Positions 43,063-51,892 of a DNA stretch of 53,757 nt are shown one piece after another. The DNA is taken from contig CAJMLL010000014.1 of the NCBI GenBank assembly GCA_905214225.1, positions 1 to 53,757 on the forward strand. The letters run 5' to 3'. Position 1 is the first letter of the stretch, and every line of letters starts with the position of its first letter. Source of the DNA: an uncultured bacterium (GTDB lineage: Bacteria > Bacillota > Clostridia > Peptostreptococcales > Anaerovoracaceae). A model generated the notes under the pieces. It saw only the letters and a program-made list of their open reading frames with translations, had not been told where the DNA came from and did no database searches. The position numbers were made by a program, and so were the translations under genes.

Positions 43063-44047
43063 CAGAATTCAGATGCGCAGACTTTCCGTCATTCTGCTTT
43101 CTCTTCTCCTGGTCCTCACGGCGGCACTCACTTCTGCCTGCGTGAGGCAAAAAACAGCCGGCAAGGAGAAATCCTCCCCGGCATCCCACAAGCTGAAAAT
43201 CGTCGCCACGATCTTTACCCCCTACGATTTTGCAAGACAGATCGGAGGAAAAGATGCGGAGGTAAAAATGCTCTTAAAGCCTGGTGAAGAGGCCCATTCC
43301 TACGAGCCGACTCCTAAGGACATCCGGGAAATCCAGAATGCCGACCTCTTCATCTATGTCGGAGGAGACAACGACACATGGGTAAAGAAGATTTTACAAT
43401 CCATGGGAAATAAGGCGCCGAAGTCCATCAAGCTGATCGACCTGACCAGCACGGTAACCGAAGAAGAATCCGAAGGCATGCAGGAAAACCCGGCTGAACG
43501 GAATGAACACGCAAAGGATCTGGACGAACACGTCTGGACCTCGCCGGTAAAGGCCATTGAGATCACGAAAAAAATCTCAAAGGAAATGCAGAAACTTGAC
43601 CCGAAGCACGCCGATGACTACAGAGCGAATACTGCGGCTTACGTAAGAAAACTTTCCCGTCTGGACCGGCAGTTTAAAAAGGTCGTTTCCCATTCGAAGA
43701 GGAAAGAAATCATCTTCGCCGACCGCTTCCCGCTCCGGTATCTGGCGGATGAACTGGGGCTGAAATACTACGCGGCATTCTCCGGCTGCTCGGCAAACAC
43801 CGAGCCGAGCGCCAAGACTGTGTCCTTCCTGACTGATAAGGTAAAGAAAGACCACATTCCGGTCGTGTTCACGATCGAACTGTCGAACCACCAGATGGCC
43901 GATTCCATCTGCGAAGTCACCGGGGCCCGCCGCATGACCTTTTACTCCTGCCACAATGTCACGGCAAAGCAGAAACAGGCCGGTGTGACCTACCTGTCCA
44001 TGATGGAGCATAATGTAAAAGTTTTAAACTACGCGCTGAATCACTGA
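43052..44047 (+). CDS. znuA: Zinc ABC transporter substrate-binding lipoprotein (ZnuA family)
   Basis: 331 aa. The signal peptide ends in a lipobox (ALTSAC). The cluster A-I fold is shown by ATIFTPYDFARQIGG, PGEEAHSYEPTPKDI (first metal His), DEHVWTSPVKA (second His), ADRFPLRYLADELGLKY and the C-terminal VTYLSMMEHN. The His-rich loop of classical ZnuA is replaced by a short acidic stretch (TEEESEGMQENPAERNEHAK). The frame runs further upstream, but AAGGAAG before the ATG at 43052 gives a proper signal peptide and an 11-nt overlap with zur. Manganese cannot be fully excluded. Confidence 0.9.
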   Translation: MRNNRIQMRRLSVILLSLLLVLTAALTSACVRQKTAGKEKSSPASHKLKIVATIFTPYDFARQIGGKDAEVKMLLKPGEEAHSYEPTPKDIREIQNADLFIYVGGDNDTWVKKILQSMGNKAPKSIKLIDLTSTVTEEESEGMQENPAERNEHAKDLDEHVWTSPVKAIEITKKISKEMQKLDPKHADDYRANTAAYVRKLSRLDRQFKKVVSHSKRKEIIFADRFPLRYLADELGLKYYAAFSGCSANTEPSAKTVSFLTDKVKKDHIPVVFTIELSNHQMADSICEVTGARRMTFYSCHNVTAKQKQAGVTYLSMMEHNVKVLNYALNH

Positions 44048-44145
44048 TTCACAGCGCAGCAGCACCGTGCGCGGCAGAGCTTCTGCCGGCGGAATCATAC
44101 TGCAGAACACAGACATATTCATATAGAAAAGAAAGATGATGACTG

Positions 44146-44967
44146 ATGAACTTAATTAGCTGCAAAAACTTAACCATGAGATACGAATCCAGCTTCTACG
44201 CACTGAAAGACCTGAACTTTCATGTAGAAAACGGCGACTACCTCTATATTCTCGGACAGAACGGCGCAGGAAAAAGCACCCTGATCAAGGGGCTCCTGCA
44301 GCTGAAGAAGCCGTCTTCCGGGAGCATTACATACGGGGACGGACTGAGCGCAAGCGACATCGGCTACCTTCCGCAGACCACACAGATCCAGAAGGATTTT
44401 CCGGCCAGTGTCAGCGAGGTCGTGCTGTCCGGATGCCTGAACCAGATGAAGAGGCGCCCCTTCTACACCCATAAAGAAAGAAAACTTGCAGCGCAGAACA
44501 TGGAACGGATGGGCATCACGCCGCTGAAAAACAAGTGTTTCCGAGAACTTTCCGGAGGACAGAAACAGAGGGTTCTGCTTGCGCGTGCGCTTTGCGCCAC
44601 CAGAAAGATTCTCCTTCTGGACGAGCCAGCGGCAGGCCTGGATCCGGTCGTTACACAGGAAATGTATGATCTGATCGACAGGATTAACAAGCAGCTGGGT
44701 ATTACCATTATCATGGTTTCCCACGATATGCACGCCGCCCTGAAGTATGCAAAACACATTCTGCAGCTTCACCAGCAGCAGCTGTTCTACGGCACGACGG
44801 AAGAATACATCGAAAGTGACATCGGACGGAAATTTATCGGAGAATCTGAGGATGCAGGCCTTCTCAGCCAGCATCAGGATCATCCGGAAGACGCAGCCAG
44901 TACCGCAGACTCCATTCCGCCGCTAAAGCCGGAATCAGAAAACAGAAAGGGGGAGGAATATGCTTAG
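44146..44967 (+). CDS. znuC: Zinc ABC transporter ATP-binding protein
   Basis: 273-aa ATPase: GQNGAGKSTL (Walker A, about 39-48), LSGGQKQRVLLARAL signature, LLLDEPAAGLDP (Walker B) and the switch His in VSHDMH. A C-terminal extension of about 45 polar residues follows the core. It lies 98 nt after znuA and overlaps znuB by 8 nt, as is usual for ZnuACB-type metal importers. Confidence 0.93.
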   Translation: MNLISCKNLTMRYESSFYALKDLNFHVENGDYLYILGQNGAGKSTLIKGLLQLKKPSSGSITYGDGLSASDIGYLPQTTQIQKDFPASVSEVVLSGCLNQMKRRPFYTHKERKLAAQNMERMGITPLKNKCFRELSGGQKQRVLLARALCATRKILLLDEPAAGLDPVVTQEMYDLIDRINKQLGITIIMVSHDMHAALKYAKHILQLHQQQLFYGTTEEYIESDIGRKFIGESEDAGLLSQHQDHPEDAASTADSIPPLKPESENRKGEEYA

Positions 44968-45784
44968 TCTGATGAAAGAAATGCTGGAATATCCCTTCAT
45001 GGTCCGCGCATTCATCGCCGGCACGCTGATCGCTCTCTGCGCGGCACTGCTGGGGGTCAGCCTGGTCCTGAAGCGCTACTCCATGATCGGAGACGGACTG
45101 TCCCATGTCGGATTCGGCGCCCTCGCCCTCGCGACAGCCCTGAACGCCGCGCCGATGGCCATCGCCATTCCGATTGTGATCACCGCGTCCGTGCTGATGC
45201 TCTGGATCGCCCAGAACAGCCGCGTCAACGGAGACGCCGCCATCGCACTGATTTCCACCGGCTCCATGGCCGTGGGCGTCATGATCATCTCCATGACCAA
45301 CGGCATGAACGTCGATGTCTATAACTATCTGTTCGGCAGTATCCTGAGCATGTCCCACGATGACATCGTCCTCAGCATCTGCCTTTCCGCCGTCGTCCTG
45401 CTTCTGTTTATCCTGTTTTACAACCGGATATTCGCCGTCACCTTCGACGAGAACTTTGCAAGAGCGACCGGAACCAATGCAGGCCTTCTGAACATTATCA
45501 TCGCCCTTCTCACGGCCCTGGTCATCGTTCTGGGCATGCGGATGATGGGAGCGCTGCTGATTTCTGCCCTGATCGTCTTCCCGCCGCTGACCTCCATGCG
45601 CCTCTGCAAGACCTTCCGGACCGTCATCCTGAACTCCTCTGTCATTTCCGTGCTCTGCGTCTGGATCGGCCTGATCCTCTCCTACCTGTTCGGAACCCCG
45701 AGCGGCGCCAGCATCGTCATCTGCAACATTATCGCCTTCTGCGCCTACGGCAGCATCGGCCTTGTGACAAAAAAGAACGCGTAA
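44960..45784 (+). CDS. znuB: Zinc ABC transporter permease
   Basis: 274-aa membrane subunit of the ABC-3 family with about eight helices. ALLGVSLVLKRYSMIGDGLSHVGFGALAL at the N-terminus is the family's hallmark; VLGMRMMGALLISALIVFPPLTSMRL lies near the end. GGGGGAGG lies before the ATG inside the znuC end. Last gene of the zur-znuACB operon, followed by a terminator. Confidence 0.94.
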   Translation: MLSLMKEMLEYPFMVRAFIAGTLIALCAALLGVSLVLKRYSMIGDGLSHVGFGALALATALNAAPMAIAIPIVITASVLMLWIAQNSRVNGDAAIALISTGSMAVGVMIISMTNGMNVDVYNYLFGSILSMSHDDIVLSICLSAVVLLLFILFYNRIFAVTFDENFARATGTNAGLLNIIIALLTALVIVLGMRMMGALLISALIVFPPLTSMRLCKTFRTVILNSSVISVLCVWIGLILSYLFGTPSGASIVICNIIAFCAYGSIGLVTKKNA

Positions 45785-45818
45785 GGGAATCACGGTCTGT
45801 AACCCGCATCATTAAAAA

Positions 45819-45861
45819 ATGCCTCCTGAGGATTACTATTTCCCCGGGAGGCATCGCTGTT
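45819..45861. terminator. Bidirectional terminator between znuB and the ABC exporter
   Basis: Stem ATGCCTCC/GGAGGCAT (45819-45826, 45847-45854), preceded by A6 and followed by GCTGTTTTTTT, so it works for both convergent units. Confidence 0.88.
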
Positions 45862-45928
45862 TTTTTGAACTTTTCTATCCTGTGATGACCGGTCCGGTCA
45901 TTTCTCTGCTGTCCGGGAAGAATCTGTC

Positions 45929-47656
45929 CTAGTTCTCCGCCAGACGGCAGTACTTCGCGTAGGTTCCGCCCTGCTGAAGCAGCTGGCTGTGCGTTCCTCT
46001 TTCACTGATCACGCCGTTTTCAATCACCAGGATTTCATCCGCATTCCTGATCGTCGACAGACGGTGGGCAATCGTGATGCTTGTGCGGTTCTCCGACAGT
46101 TTCTCCAGACTCTTCTGGATGTACTGCTCACTTTCATTATCCAGCGCGCTGGTCGCCTCATCCAGAATCAGAATCGATGGGTTCTTCAGGAAGATTCTCG
46201 CGATGGAAACTCTCTGTTTCTGGCCGCCGGACAGCCTGGTTCCCCGCTCGCCTACAAAAGTCTCGTATCCGTCCGGAAGTGACATAATGAACTCATGGAG
46301 ATCCGCTTCTTTTGCAGCACGGATAATCTCCGCGTCAGAAGCGCCCGGCTTTCCGTAAGCAATATTTTCTTTTATCGACCCGGAGAAAATATAGACATCC
46401 TGCTGGACGATTCCAATGGTCTTTCGCAGAGACTCCAGGCGGATTTTCCGGACGTCCTGCCCGGCGATTTCAATACTTCCCTTCGTCACATCATAAAATC
46501 TCGGAAGGAGGGAGCAGATGGTCGTCTTTCCTCCGCCGGAAGGTCCCACCAGCGCGATGGACTCTCCGTGCGGAACGGTAAAGTCGATATCATTTAAGAC
46601 ATCTTCATTTTCATCATATTTAAAGGCTACATGATGGAAGCTGATGTCCCCCTCCGGGTCCTTCAGATCTTCCGCATCCGGCGCATCGACGATCTCCGGC
46701 TCCGCCTCGATGACCTCACGGAAACGCTTGAATCCCGAGAAGCCCTTCTGCAGCATCTCCGTCAGCTCCACCAGAATCTGAATCGGGCTGATGAAAATTC
46801 CTATATAGATGGCGTACATGGCCAGATCCGACGCTGTCATCTCCCCTTTTGCGATGAAATAACCGCCAAATACCAGCGTCACCAGATACATCATGCCGAT
46901 AAAGAAGGTATTTCCGCTCTGGAAGGTTCCCATCGCCCGGTAATTGTCCTTCTTGGAAACAAGGAAAGCCTCATTTCCGGCATCGAACTTCTGCTTTTCG
47001 ATGTCTTCATTTGCAAACGCCTGCACCATGCGGATTCCCGACAGCGAATCCTGCAGGGATGCGTTGATGTCACCGATCTTTCTGCGGTTGTCCGTGAAAG
47101 TCATCTGCATCCGGTTGTTCTGCCTCAGGCTCACCAGAATCATGACAAAAACCACCCCGGCAAGGATGAACGCCAGTTTCCACTGAATCAGGAACAGAAA
47201 GACAAAGGATCCGATCAGCTTGACGATGGAAATAAACAGGTTTTCTGGTCCGTGATGGGCCATTTCCGAGATATCAAACAGGTCGGAGACCAGCTTGCTC
47301 ATCATCTGACCCGTATTATTTTTGTCGTAATAGGAAAAGGACAGCTTCTCATAATGCTCGAACAGTTCCTGCCGCATGTCCCGCTCCATCCGGGCGCCCA
47401 TGATGTGGCCCTGACAGCTGACGTAGTATTTACAAAGGGCCTGAATAATGTAGGCAGCGAAGAAGCCCGCCGCAATCAGCGGCAGCCGGTGCAGAATCGC
47501 CTGACCATCCTTCAGGAACAGCGTCTTCGTCAGCACTCTGAGCGCCTGCGGAAAGGCCAGATCCACGATGCTGATCACGGCCGCGCAGAATAAGTCAAAA
47601 TAGAAAACCGCGCGGTAGGGCCTGTAGTACTTGATAAACTTCCCGATTGTCTTCAT
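45929..47656 (-). CDS. ABC exporter, fused permease/ATPase half-transporter
   Basis: 575 aa: six-helix exporter domain (about 1-310) then an ATPase with GPSGGGKTT (Walker A), LSGGQKQRVSIAR, ILILDEATSALD (Walker B) and the switch His in IAHRLSTIRNADEI. It resembles MsbA/BmrA-type homodimeric lipid or drug exporters, but the substrate cannot be told. It is a single gene. An inverted repeat lies in its leader (47683-47711). I take the ATG at 47656 (AAGGAATGG 9-12 nt upstream); a GTG three codons earlier would be too close to that site. Confidence 0.9.
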   Translation of the reverse strand: MKTIGKFIKYYRPYRAVFYFDLFCAAVISIVDLAFPQALRVLTKTLFLKDGQAILHRLPLIAAGFFAAYIIQALCKYYVSCQGHIMGARMERDMRQELFEHYEKLSFSYYDKNNTGQMMSKLVSDLFDISEMAHHGPENLFISIVKLIGSFVFLFLIQWKLAFILAGVVFVMILVSLRQNNRMQMTFTDNRRKIGDINASLQDSLSGIRMVQAFANEDIEKQKFDAGNEAFLVSKKDNYRAMGTFQSGNTFFIGMMYLVTLVFGGYFIAKGEMTASDLAMYAIYIGIFISPIQILVELTEMLQKGFSGFKRFREVIEAEPEIVDAPDAEDLKDPEGDISFHHVAFKYDENEDVLNDIDFTVPHGESIALVGPSGGGKTTICSLLPRFYDVTKGSIEIAGQDVRKIRLESLRKTIGIVQQDVYIFSGSIKENIAYGKPGASDAEIIRAAKEADLHEFIMSLPDGYETFVGERGTRLSGGQKQRVSIARIFLKNPSILILDEATSALDNESEQYIQKSLEKLSENRTSITIAHRLSTIRNADEILVIENGVISERGTHSQLLQQGGTYAKYCRLAEN

Positions 47657-47682
47657 GAATAACACCCATTCCTTATTTCACA

Positions 47683-47711
47683 GAGAACATCTGCAAAAAA
47701 CAAATGTTCTC
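47683..47711. promoter_or_regulatory. Inverted repeat upstream of the ABC exporter gene
   Basis: GAGAACAT / ATGTTCTC, 13 nt apart, 27 nt before the exporter start codon. It could be an operator or leader hairpin; no matching regulator is adjacent. Confidence 0.4.
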
Positions 47712-47841
47712 ATTCCATTTAAACACAGTATTAATTATTATACCCTATATCCATCAGAAGGGAAACAGTCGGATTCGTCACACCCGGCATTCAGGAAAAA
47801 GATAAAATTCTTCATTGCTATAGTATGAACACTTGTTTTCA

Positions 47842-47850
47842 TGGTATACT
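47842..47850 (+). promoter_or_regulatory. Extended -10 promoter of the nuclease gene
   Basis: TGGTATACT is an extended -10 (TGn + TATACT), 70 nt before the chosen start. No good -35 is seen, as is common for this class. Confidence 0.5.
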
Positions 47851-47919
47851 GAATCAGAACCTTACCGTATTATTTCTAAGGTAAAGTTATGCACAGAATT
47901 CATGAAATGGGGAATTACT

Positions 47920-49020
47920 ATGAACAAAAAGAAAATGGAAGGGCGGTCAAAGTCCGCAAAACGCAGCTGCCGGCTGCTGCTGACCCTGCTGCTGGCTCTG
48001 GCCATGACCTTTACGATGGCCGGATGCAGCACGACCTCTTCATCCGGAAGCAGCACGCATCACAGCAATACTGCGTCATCACAGGAAAAAACAACTTCCC
48101 GTCAGGACGGGTCGAAAAACCTGCATCACGCCGTCTCGGCAAGCGCGGCCAATGCATCAGGAGTAAAAGCAGGAAGCTCATCCGGCGCCGTCAACTTATC
48201 CAAAGTTCCGGCCTATAAAAACAGTCCTTACACGACACTGAACGGAAATACTCCGGCCTTCTCCTCTTCCCAGCTGACCAGACGCTCTTATGAGAGGTAT
48301 GGTTCTCTGGATTCACTGGGACGCTGCACGACCGCTGTTTCCAGCATCGGACGCGACCTGATGCCAACCACCGAACGCGGCAGCATCGGCATGATCAAAC
48401 CGACCGGATGGCACACCATCCGTTATTCCTTTGTTGACGGAAAATATCTCTACAACCGCTGCCACCTTATCGGCTACCAGCTGACCGGAGAAAACGCCAA
48501 CGAGCGCAACCTGATCACCGGAACAAGATACATGAACGTTCAGGGAATGGAGCCATTCGAGTCGGAAGTCGCAGACTACATCAAGCGCTCCGGAAATCAC
48601 GTCCTGTACCGGGTAACGCCGATCTTCAAAGGTCACGAACTCGTGGCCCGCGGCGTCCACATGGAAGCAGAATCCGTTGAAGACCACGGCCACGGCGTAA
48701 AATTCAACATTTACTGCTATAACGTCCAGCCGGGTGTAAAAATCAACTACGCAACCGGCGGCAGCACCGCCACGAACGGTGAAAGCGGCACTCACGGCGG
48801 AAGCACGCCGACCTACAGCAATGGAAGCTCGAGTCAGTCTTCTTCACACCACGACAATGCGCGTCATACATATGTCGTCAACGTCAACACCAAGGTCTTC
48901 CACCTGCCGTCCTGCAGCTCGGCAAAACGGACCCTGGAAAAGAACAAGCGCACCATGAGGGTGAAACGCTCATTTCTGATTGAACACGGCTACCGTCCGT
49001 GCAAAAACTGCAATCCATAA
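47920..49020 (+). CDS. DNA/RNA non-specific endonuclease, secreted lipoprotein
   Basis: 366 aa. A long positively charged signal peptide ends in a lipobox (TFTMAGC, Cys about 37). A Ser-rich linker follows, then a beta-beta-alpha-metal nuclease domain (about 110-280) like streptococcal EndA/Spd: YLYNRCHLIGYQLTGENANERNLITGTRYMNVQGMEPFE, with the catalytic His and metal-binding Asn. The family DRGH reads NRCH. After a second Ser/Gly/Thr linker the C-terminus (about 315-366) is a small domain with HLPSC...CKNC cysteines, resembling zinc-binding tails of other surface nucleases. The role may be DNA scavenging or uptake. The frame begins at 47833, but the ATG at 47920 gives the signal peptide. Confidence 0.88.
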   Translation: MNKKKMEGRSKSAKRSCRLLLTLLLALAMTFTMAGCSTTSSSGSSTHHSNTASSQEKTTSRQDGSKNLHHAVSASAANASGVKAGSSSGAVNLSKVPAYKNSPYTTLNGNTPAFSSSQLTRRSYERYGSLDSLGRCTTAVSSIGRDLMPTTERGSIGMIKPTGWHTIRYSFVDGKYLYNRCHLIGYQLTGENANERNLITGTRYMNVQGMEPFESEVADYIKRSGNHVLYRVTPIFKGHELVARGVHMEAESVEDHGHGVKFNIYCYNVQPGVKINYATGGSTATNGESGTHGGSTPTYSNGSSSQSSSHHDNARHTYVVNVNTKVFHLPSCSSAKRTLEKNKRTMRVKRSFLIEHGYRPCKNCNP

Positions 49021-49040
49021 AAAGGCGTTTTCCCTTGATG

Positions 49041-49088
49041 AAAAGGGCGGAATCCTGAAGGAATATTTCCACAGGATTCCGCCCTTTT
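49041..49088. terminator. Bidirectional terminator after the nuclease gene
   Basis: Perfect 17-bp arms AAAAGGGCGGAATCCTG (49041-49057) and CAGGATTCCGCCCTTTT (49072-49088), with A/T runs on both sides. Confidence 0.9.
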
Positions 49089-49119
49089 ACTTTTGTCACT
49101 GATTGATGAGAAAGTGAAT

Positions 49120-49347
49120 TTATTTTTCAAGAGGAAGTCTGACGCCCATTTCCTTCAGGCTGTCTTCCATTGCCTGATGACGCTCCCACTTCGGAAGCTC
49201 ACCTTCCTGCCAGTATTCTTTAATGGCCTGACGGGCAGCGTAGATAGTCTGTACCGGCAGGGTGAAATGCATCTCACCTTTATCTCGGATAAAGCTGTAC
49301 TGCATGTACAGGTTGGTGTAGTAAGAATATGTCGGGAAAACCACCAT
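49120..49347 (-). pseudogene. C-terminal remnant of a class V aminotransferase (PhnW-like)
   Basis: 75 codons whose product (YTNLYMQYSFIRDKG, FTLPVQTIYAARQAIKEY, ...WERHQAMEDSLKEMG) resembles the C-terminal part of 2-aminoethylphosphonate or alanine-glyoxylate type aminotransferases, which are about 370 aa. The frame stays open upstream to 49461 but has no ribosome-binding site, contains the GTCGGGAAA hairpins of the next entry, and lacks the pyridoxal-phosphate Lys part. I read it as a decayed gene cut by the sequences that now form the end of the lysine transporter unit. A short functional protein cannot be excluded. Confidence 0.5.
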
Positions 49348-49418
49348 GAAGGCCGGATTTCCCGACTGAAAAAAAACAGAGTCGGGAAATGGCTCCTTTT
49401 GGGCGGGTTTCCCGACTC
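49331..49418 (-). terminator. Tandem GTCGGGAAA hairpins; the second is the terminator of the NhaC-type gene
   Basis: GTCGGGAAA/TTTCCCGAC occurs twice, with identical loop length (18 nt) and exactly 50 nt apart (49331-49366 and 49381-49416). The outer copy has an 11-bp stem (49379-49418) and is followed on the minus strand by TGTTTTTTTT, a textbook terminator for the upstream transporter. The inner copy lacks such a run. Confidence 0.75.
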
Positions 49419-49640
49419 CAAATACGTAAAAGAGACGGGTGGCTATGCACTCGTCTCTTGGTCATCGATATCTTGGATATATACGACGTTCCGCTTGCTG
49501 ATCGAGCTTCGCCTTTGGCTCGCTCTCTCAGGCGGCGAAAGCATAAGGCCTTCTCATCATTCGCGGTTCGCTTGCGCTCCCGCTCATGAGAGCAAGCGCC
49601 ATTACGACGTGCGGCTCGCCAGTCGCAAGGCCAGTTCTCC
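49419..49640. other. Palindrome-rich spacer after the NhaC-type gene
   Basis: No gene. Inverted repeats include GAGACG/CGTCTC (49431-49456) and CGCTTGCGCTC/GAGAGCAAGCG with one mismatch (about 49569-49598). Confidence 0.45.
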
Positions 49641-51296
49641 CTATAGCGTATCTGCGTCTACGGCTCCGATGGCTGCGGTTCTCATGTCGTCGTTCGGGTT
49701 GATCTTGCGGATGAAGAGCAGGGCCAGGATGACCATGAGGATGCCGCATGGGAGGGAAATCCAGGCGCTTCTGGTGAATCCGGCAATGACGTAGGTAATA
49801 CAGGATATTGCTGCTACGGTCATCGCGTATGGAAGCTGTGTGGATACGTGGTTCATGTGGTAGCACTGTGCTCCCGCGGAGGACATGATCGTTGTATCAG
49901 AAATCGGTGAGCAGTGATCTCCGCAAACCGCGCCGGCCATGCAGGCGGAAATGGAGATGATCATCAGACGATAGTCGGAAGAACCGAAGATACCAGTGAC
50001 GATCGGGATCAGGATTCCGAATGTTCCCCAGGATGTTCCTGTAGCAAAGGACAGGATGCAGCCGATAATGAATACAACTGCCGGCAGCAGGGACATGTAG
50101 CTGGATGCATATGTCTGTACGAAGTGCTTTACGAATACGGTAGATCCGAGGCTGTCTGTCATGGCCTTCAGGGACCATGCAAAGGTCAGAATCAGGATCG
50201 GGGCTACCATGGCTTTGAATCCTTCCGGAACGCAGTCCATGAATTCTTCAAAGCTCATGATTCTGCGTGCCATGTAGAAGATCAGAGTGAAGACCAGTGC
50301 GAAGAAGGAGCCGTATGCCAGTCCGACAGAAGCATCACTTCCTGCAAATGCCTTTACCAGGGAAGCTCCGGAGAAGAATCCGCCTGTGTAGATCATTCCC
50401 AGTACGCAGCAGATAATCAGGACGATGATCGGAACGACCATGTCTGCTACGGTTCCTCTGCTGTTCGGAATCTCTGACTCATCCGGATACGGACGCTCCG
50501 GGGTCGTGAACAGATCATTGTTATGAATCGCGTTTCTCTCATGTGCAACCATCGGTCCGAACTCTGTGCTTGTCAGTACGATGGAGAACATGAACACGAT
50601 GGTCAGCAGTGCATAGAAGTTATATGGGATGCACTGGATAAATACTGTAAATCCATTGTGGCCTTTAACCATTCCGGAAACCGCTGCAGCCCAGGAAGAA
50701 ATCGGGGCGATAACACATACCGGAGCAGCCGTTGCATCGATCAGATAAGCGAGCTTTGCTCTGGAAATATGATGATGGTCTGTGATCGGACGCATAACGG
50801 ATCCTACAGTCAGACAGTTGAAGTAGTCGTCGATGAAAATCAGGATTCCCAGGACGATCGTCGCGATAGACGCACCCTTCCTTGACTTGATGTGTTTTGA
50901 CGCCCACTTTCCGAATGCTGCGGAGCCGCCTGCCTTATTCATCAGCGCAACCAGCACACCCAGAATGACCAGGAAAATCAGGATTCCAACGTCGTAGTGG
51001 TCAGACAGGGATGCGATCAGTCCGTCCTTATAGACGTGGTTCATGGTTCCCGCAAAACTAAATCCGGAATACAGAAGACCTCCGGCGATAATTCCGACAA
51101 ACAGGGAACTGTATACTTCCTTTGTTACAAGAGCAAGGCCGATGGCGATAATCGGCGGAACCAGAGACCATGCCGAGTTTCTGGCACTGGCCTTGGTCGT
51201 TACCATCGCCGCAATAATCAGGAACACGATTACCACGCCGAAGGCGATCAGACTGGCCATGCCTCGTCTGCTCTTCTTTTCTTGTTGATTACTCAT
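49641..51296 (-). CDS. lysW: NhaC-superfamily transporter, probable lysine transporter LysW
   Basis: 551 aa, about 12 membrane helices of the Na+/H+ antiporter (NhaC) superfamily: LVPPIIAIGLALVTKEVYSSLFVGI, FIDDYFNCLTVGSVMRPITD, SRAKLAYLIDATAAPVCVIAPISSWAA and the C-terminal GDHCSPISDTTIMSSAGAQCYHMNHVSTQLPYA. By sequence it would be called a Na+/H+ antiporter. Its leader, however, is a lysine riboswitch with its own terminator, and NhaC-type LysW transporters under this riboswitch have been described, so lysine import is the better inference. AGGAG 7 nt before the ATG at 51296 decides the start over a TTG six bases upstream. Confidence 0.85.
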   Translation of the reverse strand: MSNQQEKKSRRGMASLIAFGVVIVFLIIAAMVTTKASARNSAWSLVPPIIAIGLALVTKEVYSSLFVGIIAGGLLYSGFSFAGTMNHVYKDGLIASLSDHYDVGILIFLVILGVLVALMNKAGGSAAFGKWASKHIKSRKGASIATIVLGILIFIDDYFNCLTVGSVMRPITDHHHISRAKLAYLIDATAAPVCVIAPISSWAAAVSGMVKGHNGFTVFIQCIPYNFYALLTIVFMFSIVLTSTEFGPMVAHERNAIHNNDLFTTPERPYPDESEIPNSRGTVADMVVPIIVLIICCVLGMIYTGGFFSGASLVKAFAGSDASVGLAYGSFFALVFTLIFYMARRIMSFEEFMDCVPEGFKAMVAPILILTFAWSLKAMTDSLGSTVFVKHFVQTYASSYMSLLPAVVFIIGCILSFATGTSWGTFGILIPIVTGIFGSSDYRLMIISISACMAGAVCGDHCSPISDTTIMSSAGAQCYHMNHVSTQLPYAMTVAAISCITYVIAGFTRSAWISLPCGILMVILALLFIRKINPNDDMRTAAIGAVDADTL

Positions 51297-51348
51297 GAGC
51301 AATCTCCTCTCCCTTCAGTTAGAAACTTTGATAAAATGATAATGACAT

Positions 51349-51378
51349 AAAAATAAACAGCTGATGCGAAATCAGCTG
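51349..51378 (-). terminator. Riboswitch expression-platform terminator
   Basis: Minus strand: CAGCTGAT-TTCGC-ATCAGCTG followed by TTTATTTTTAT, placed between the lysine aptamer and the start codon. It is the expected premature terminator used when lysine is bound. Confidence 0.88.
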
Positions 51379-51481
51379 CCTGAACAATTCCTGCACGAAA
51401 CGTGCTCCGTCATACTCAGTCTCCCCCTTCCGGGAAGGGCTGCACATACGACAAAAACAACACGCCAGGGTAATAATCCAG

Positions 51482-51675
51482 GATAGCGCTCCGCATTCTT
51501 CACGCGCCTTTAATAAATCCGCGCTCTGCGACAGTCGCACAGATGTTATTCTGTACGCCCAGCTGAAATCTCCCGTACATGAAAGATTCAACCTCGGCAC
51601 CCCTACCTTTCCGTTTCCCGGATATGTACATCCATAAGGAAAACCTACTCATTAGCGGGTGCGCCTCTATCTCTT
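51482..51675 (-). ncRNA. Lysine riboswitch (L box)
   Basis: On the minus strand the conserved blocks appear in order: GATAGAGGCGC, AATGAGTA, AAAGGTAGGGGTGCCGAGG, GCTGGGCGTACAG, GACTGTCGCAGAG and a closing GGAGCGCTATC that pairs with the 5' GATAG to form P1. This matches the B. subtilis lysC L box pattern. It lies about 190 nt before the NhaC-type gene. Confidence 0.93.
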
Positions 51676-51716
51676 CTGTTTATTATGGTAATTAGTGTCT
51701 CATAGATTTATCAATC

Positions 51717-51722
51717 TGTCAA
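51717..51722 (-). promoter_or_regulatory. Candidate -35 box of the lysW transcript
   Basis: A consensus TTGACA lies 41 nt before the aptamer on the minus strand. The -10 at 16-18 nt (GACACT region) is poor, so the exact promoter is uncertain. Confidence 0.4.
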
Positions 51723-51769
51723 CCGCATCTGACAATTTCTGCACAGTTTTTTGTGCAAAATAACAAAAT

Positions 51770-51801
51770 CCCCGTCCGCGGCTGTATGTCCGCGAGCGGG
51801 G
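51770..51801 (-). terminator. Terminator of the WYL regulator-phosphatase unit
   Basis: CCCCG..CCGCG / CGCG.GCGGGG hairpin with one bulge, followed on the minus strand by ATTTTGTTATTTTG. A second small hairpin GCACA/TGTGC (51741-51756) follows. Confidence 0.75.
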
Positions 51802-51892
51802 AAATGATTCGCCTGCCTGTTTTCCTATAACGAATAGAATGCCCTGACCGCCCTGCTGCATGCGATCGAAAGCATCGGTTAATTACCGGTTT

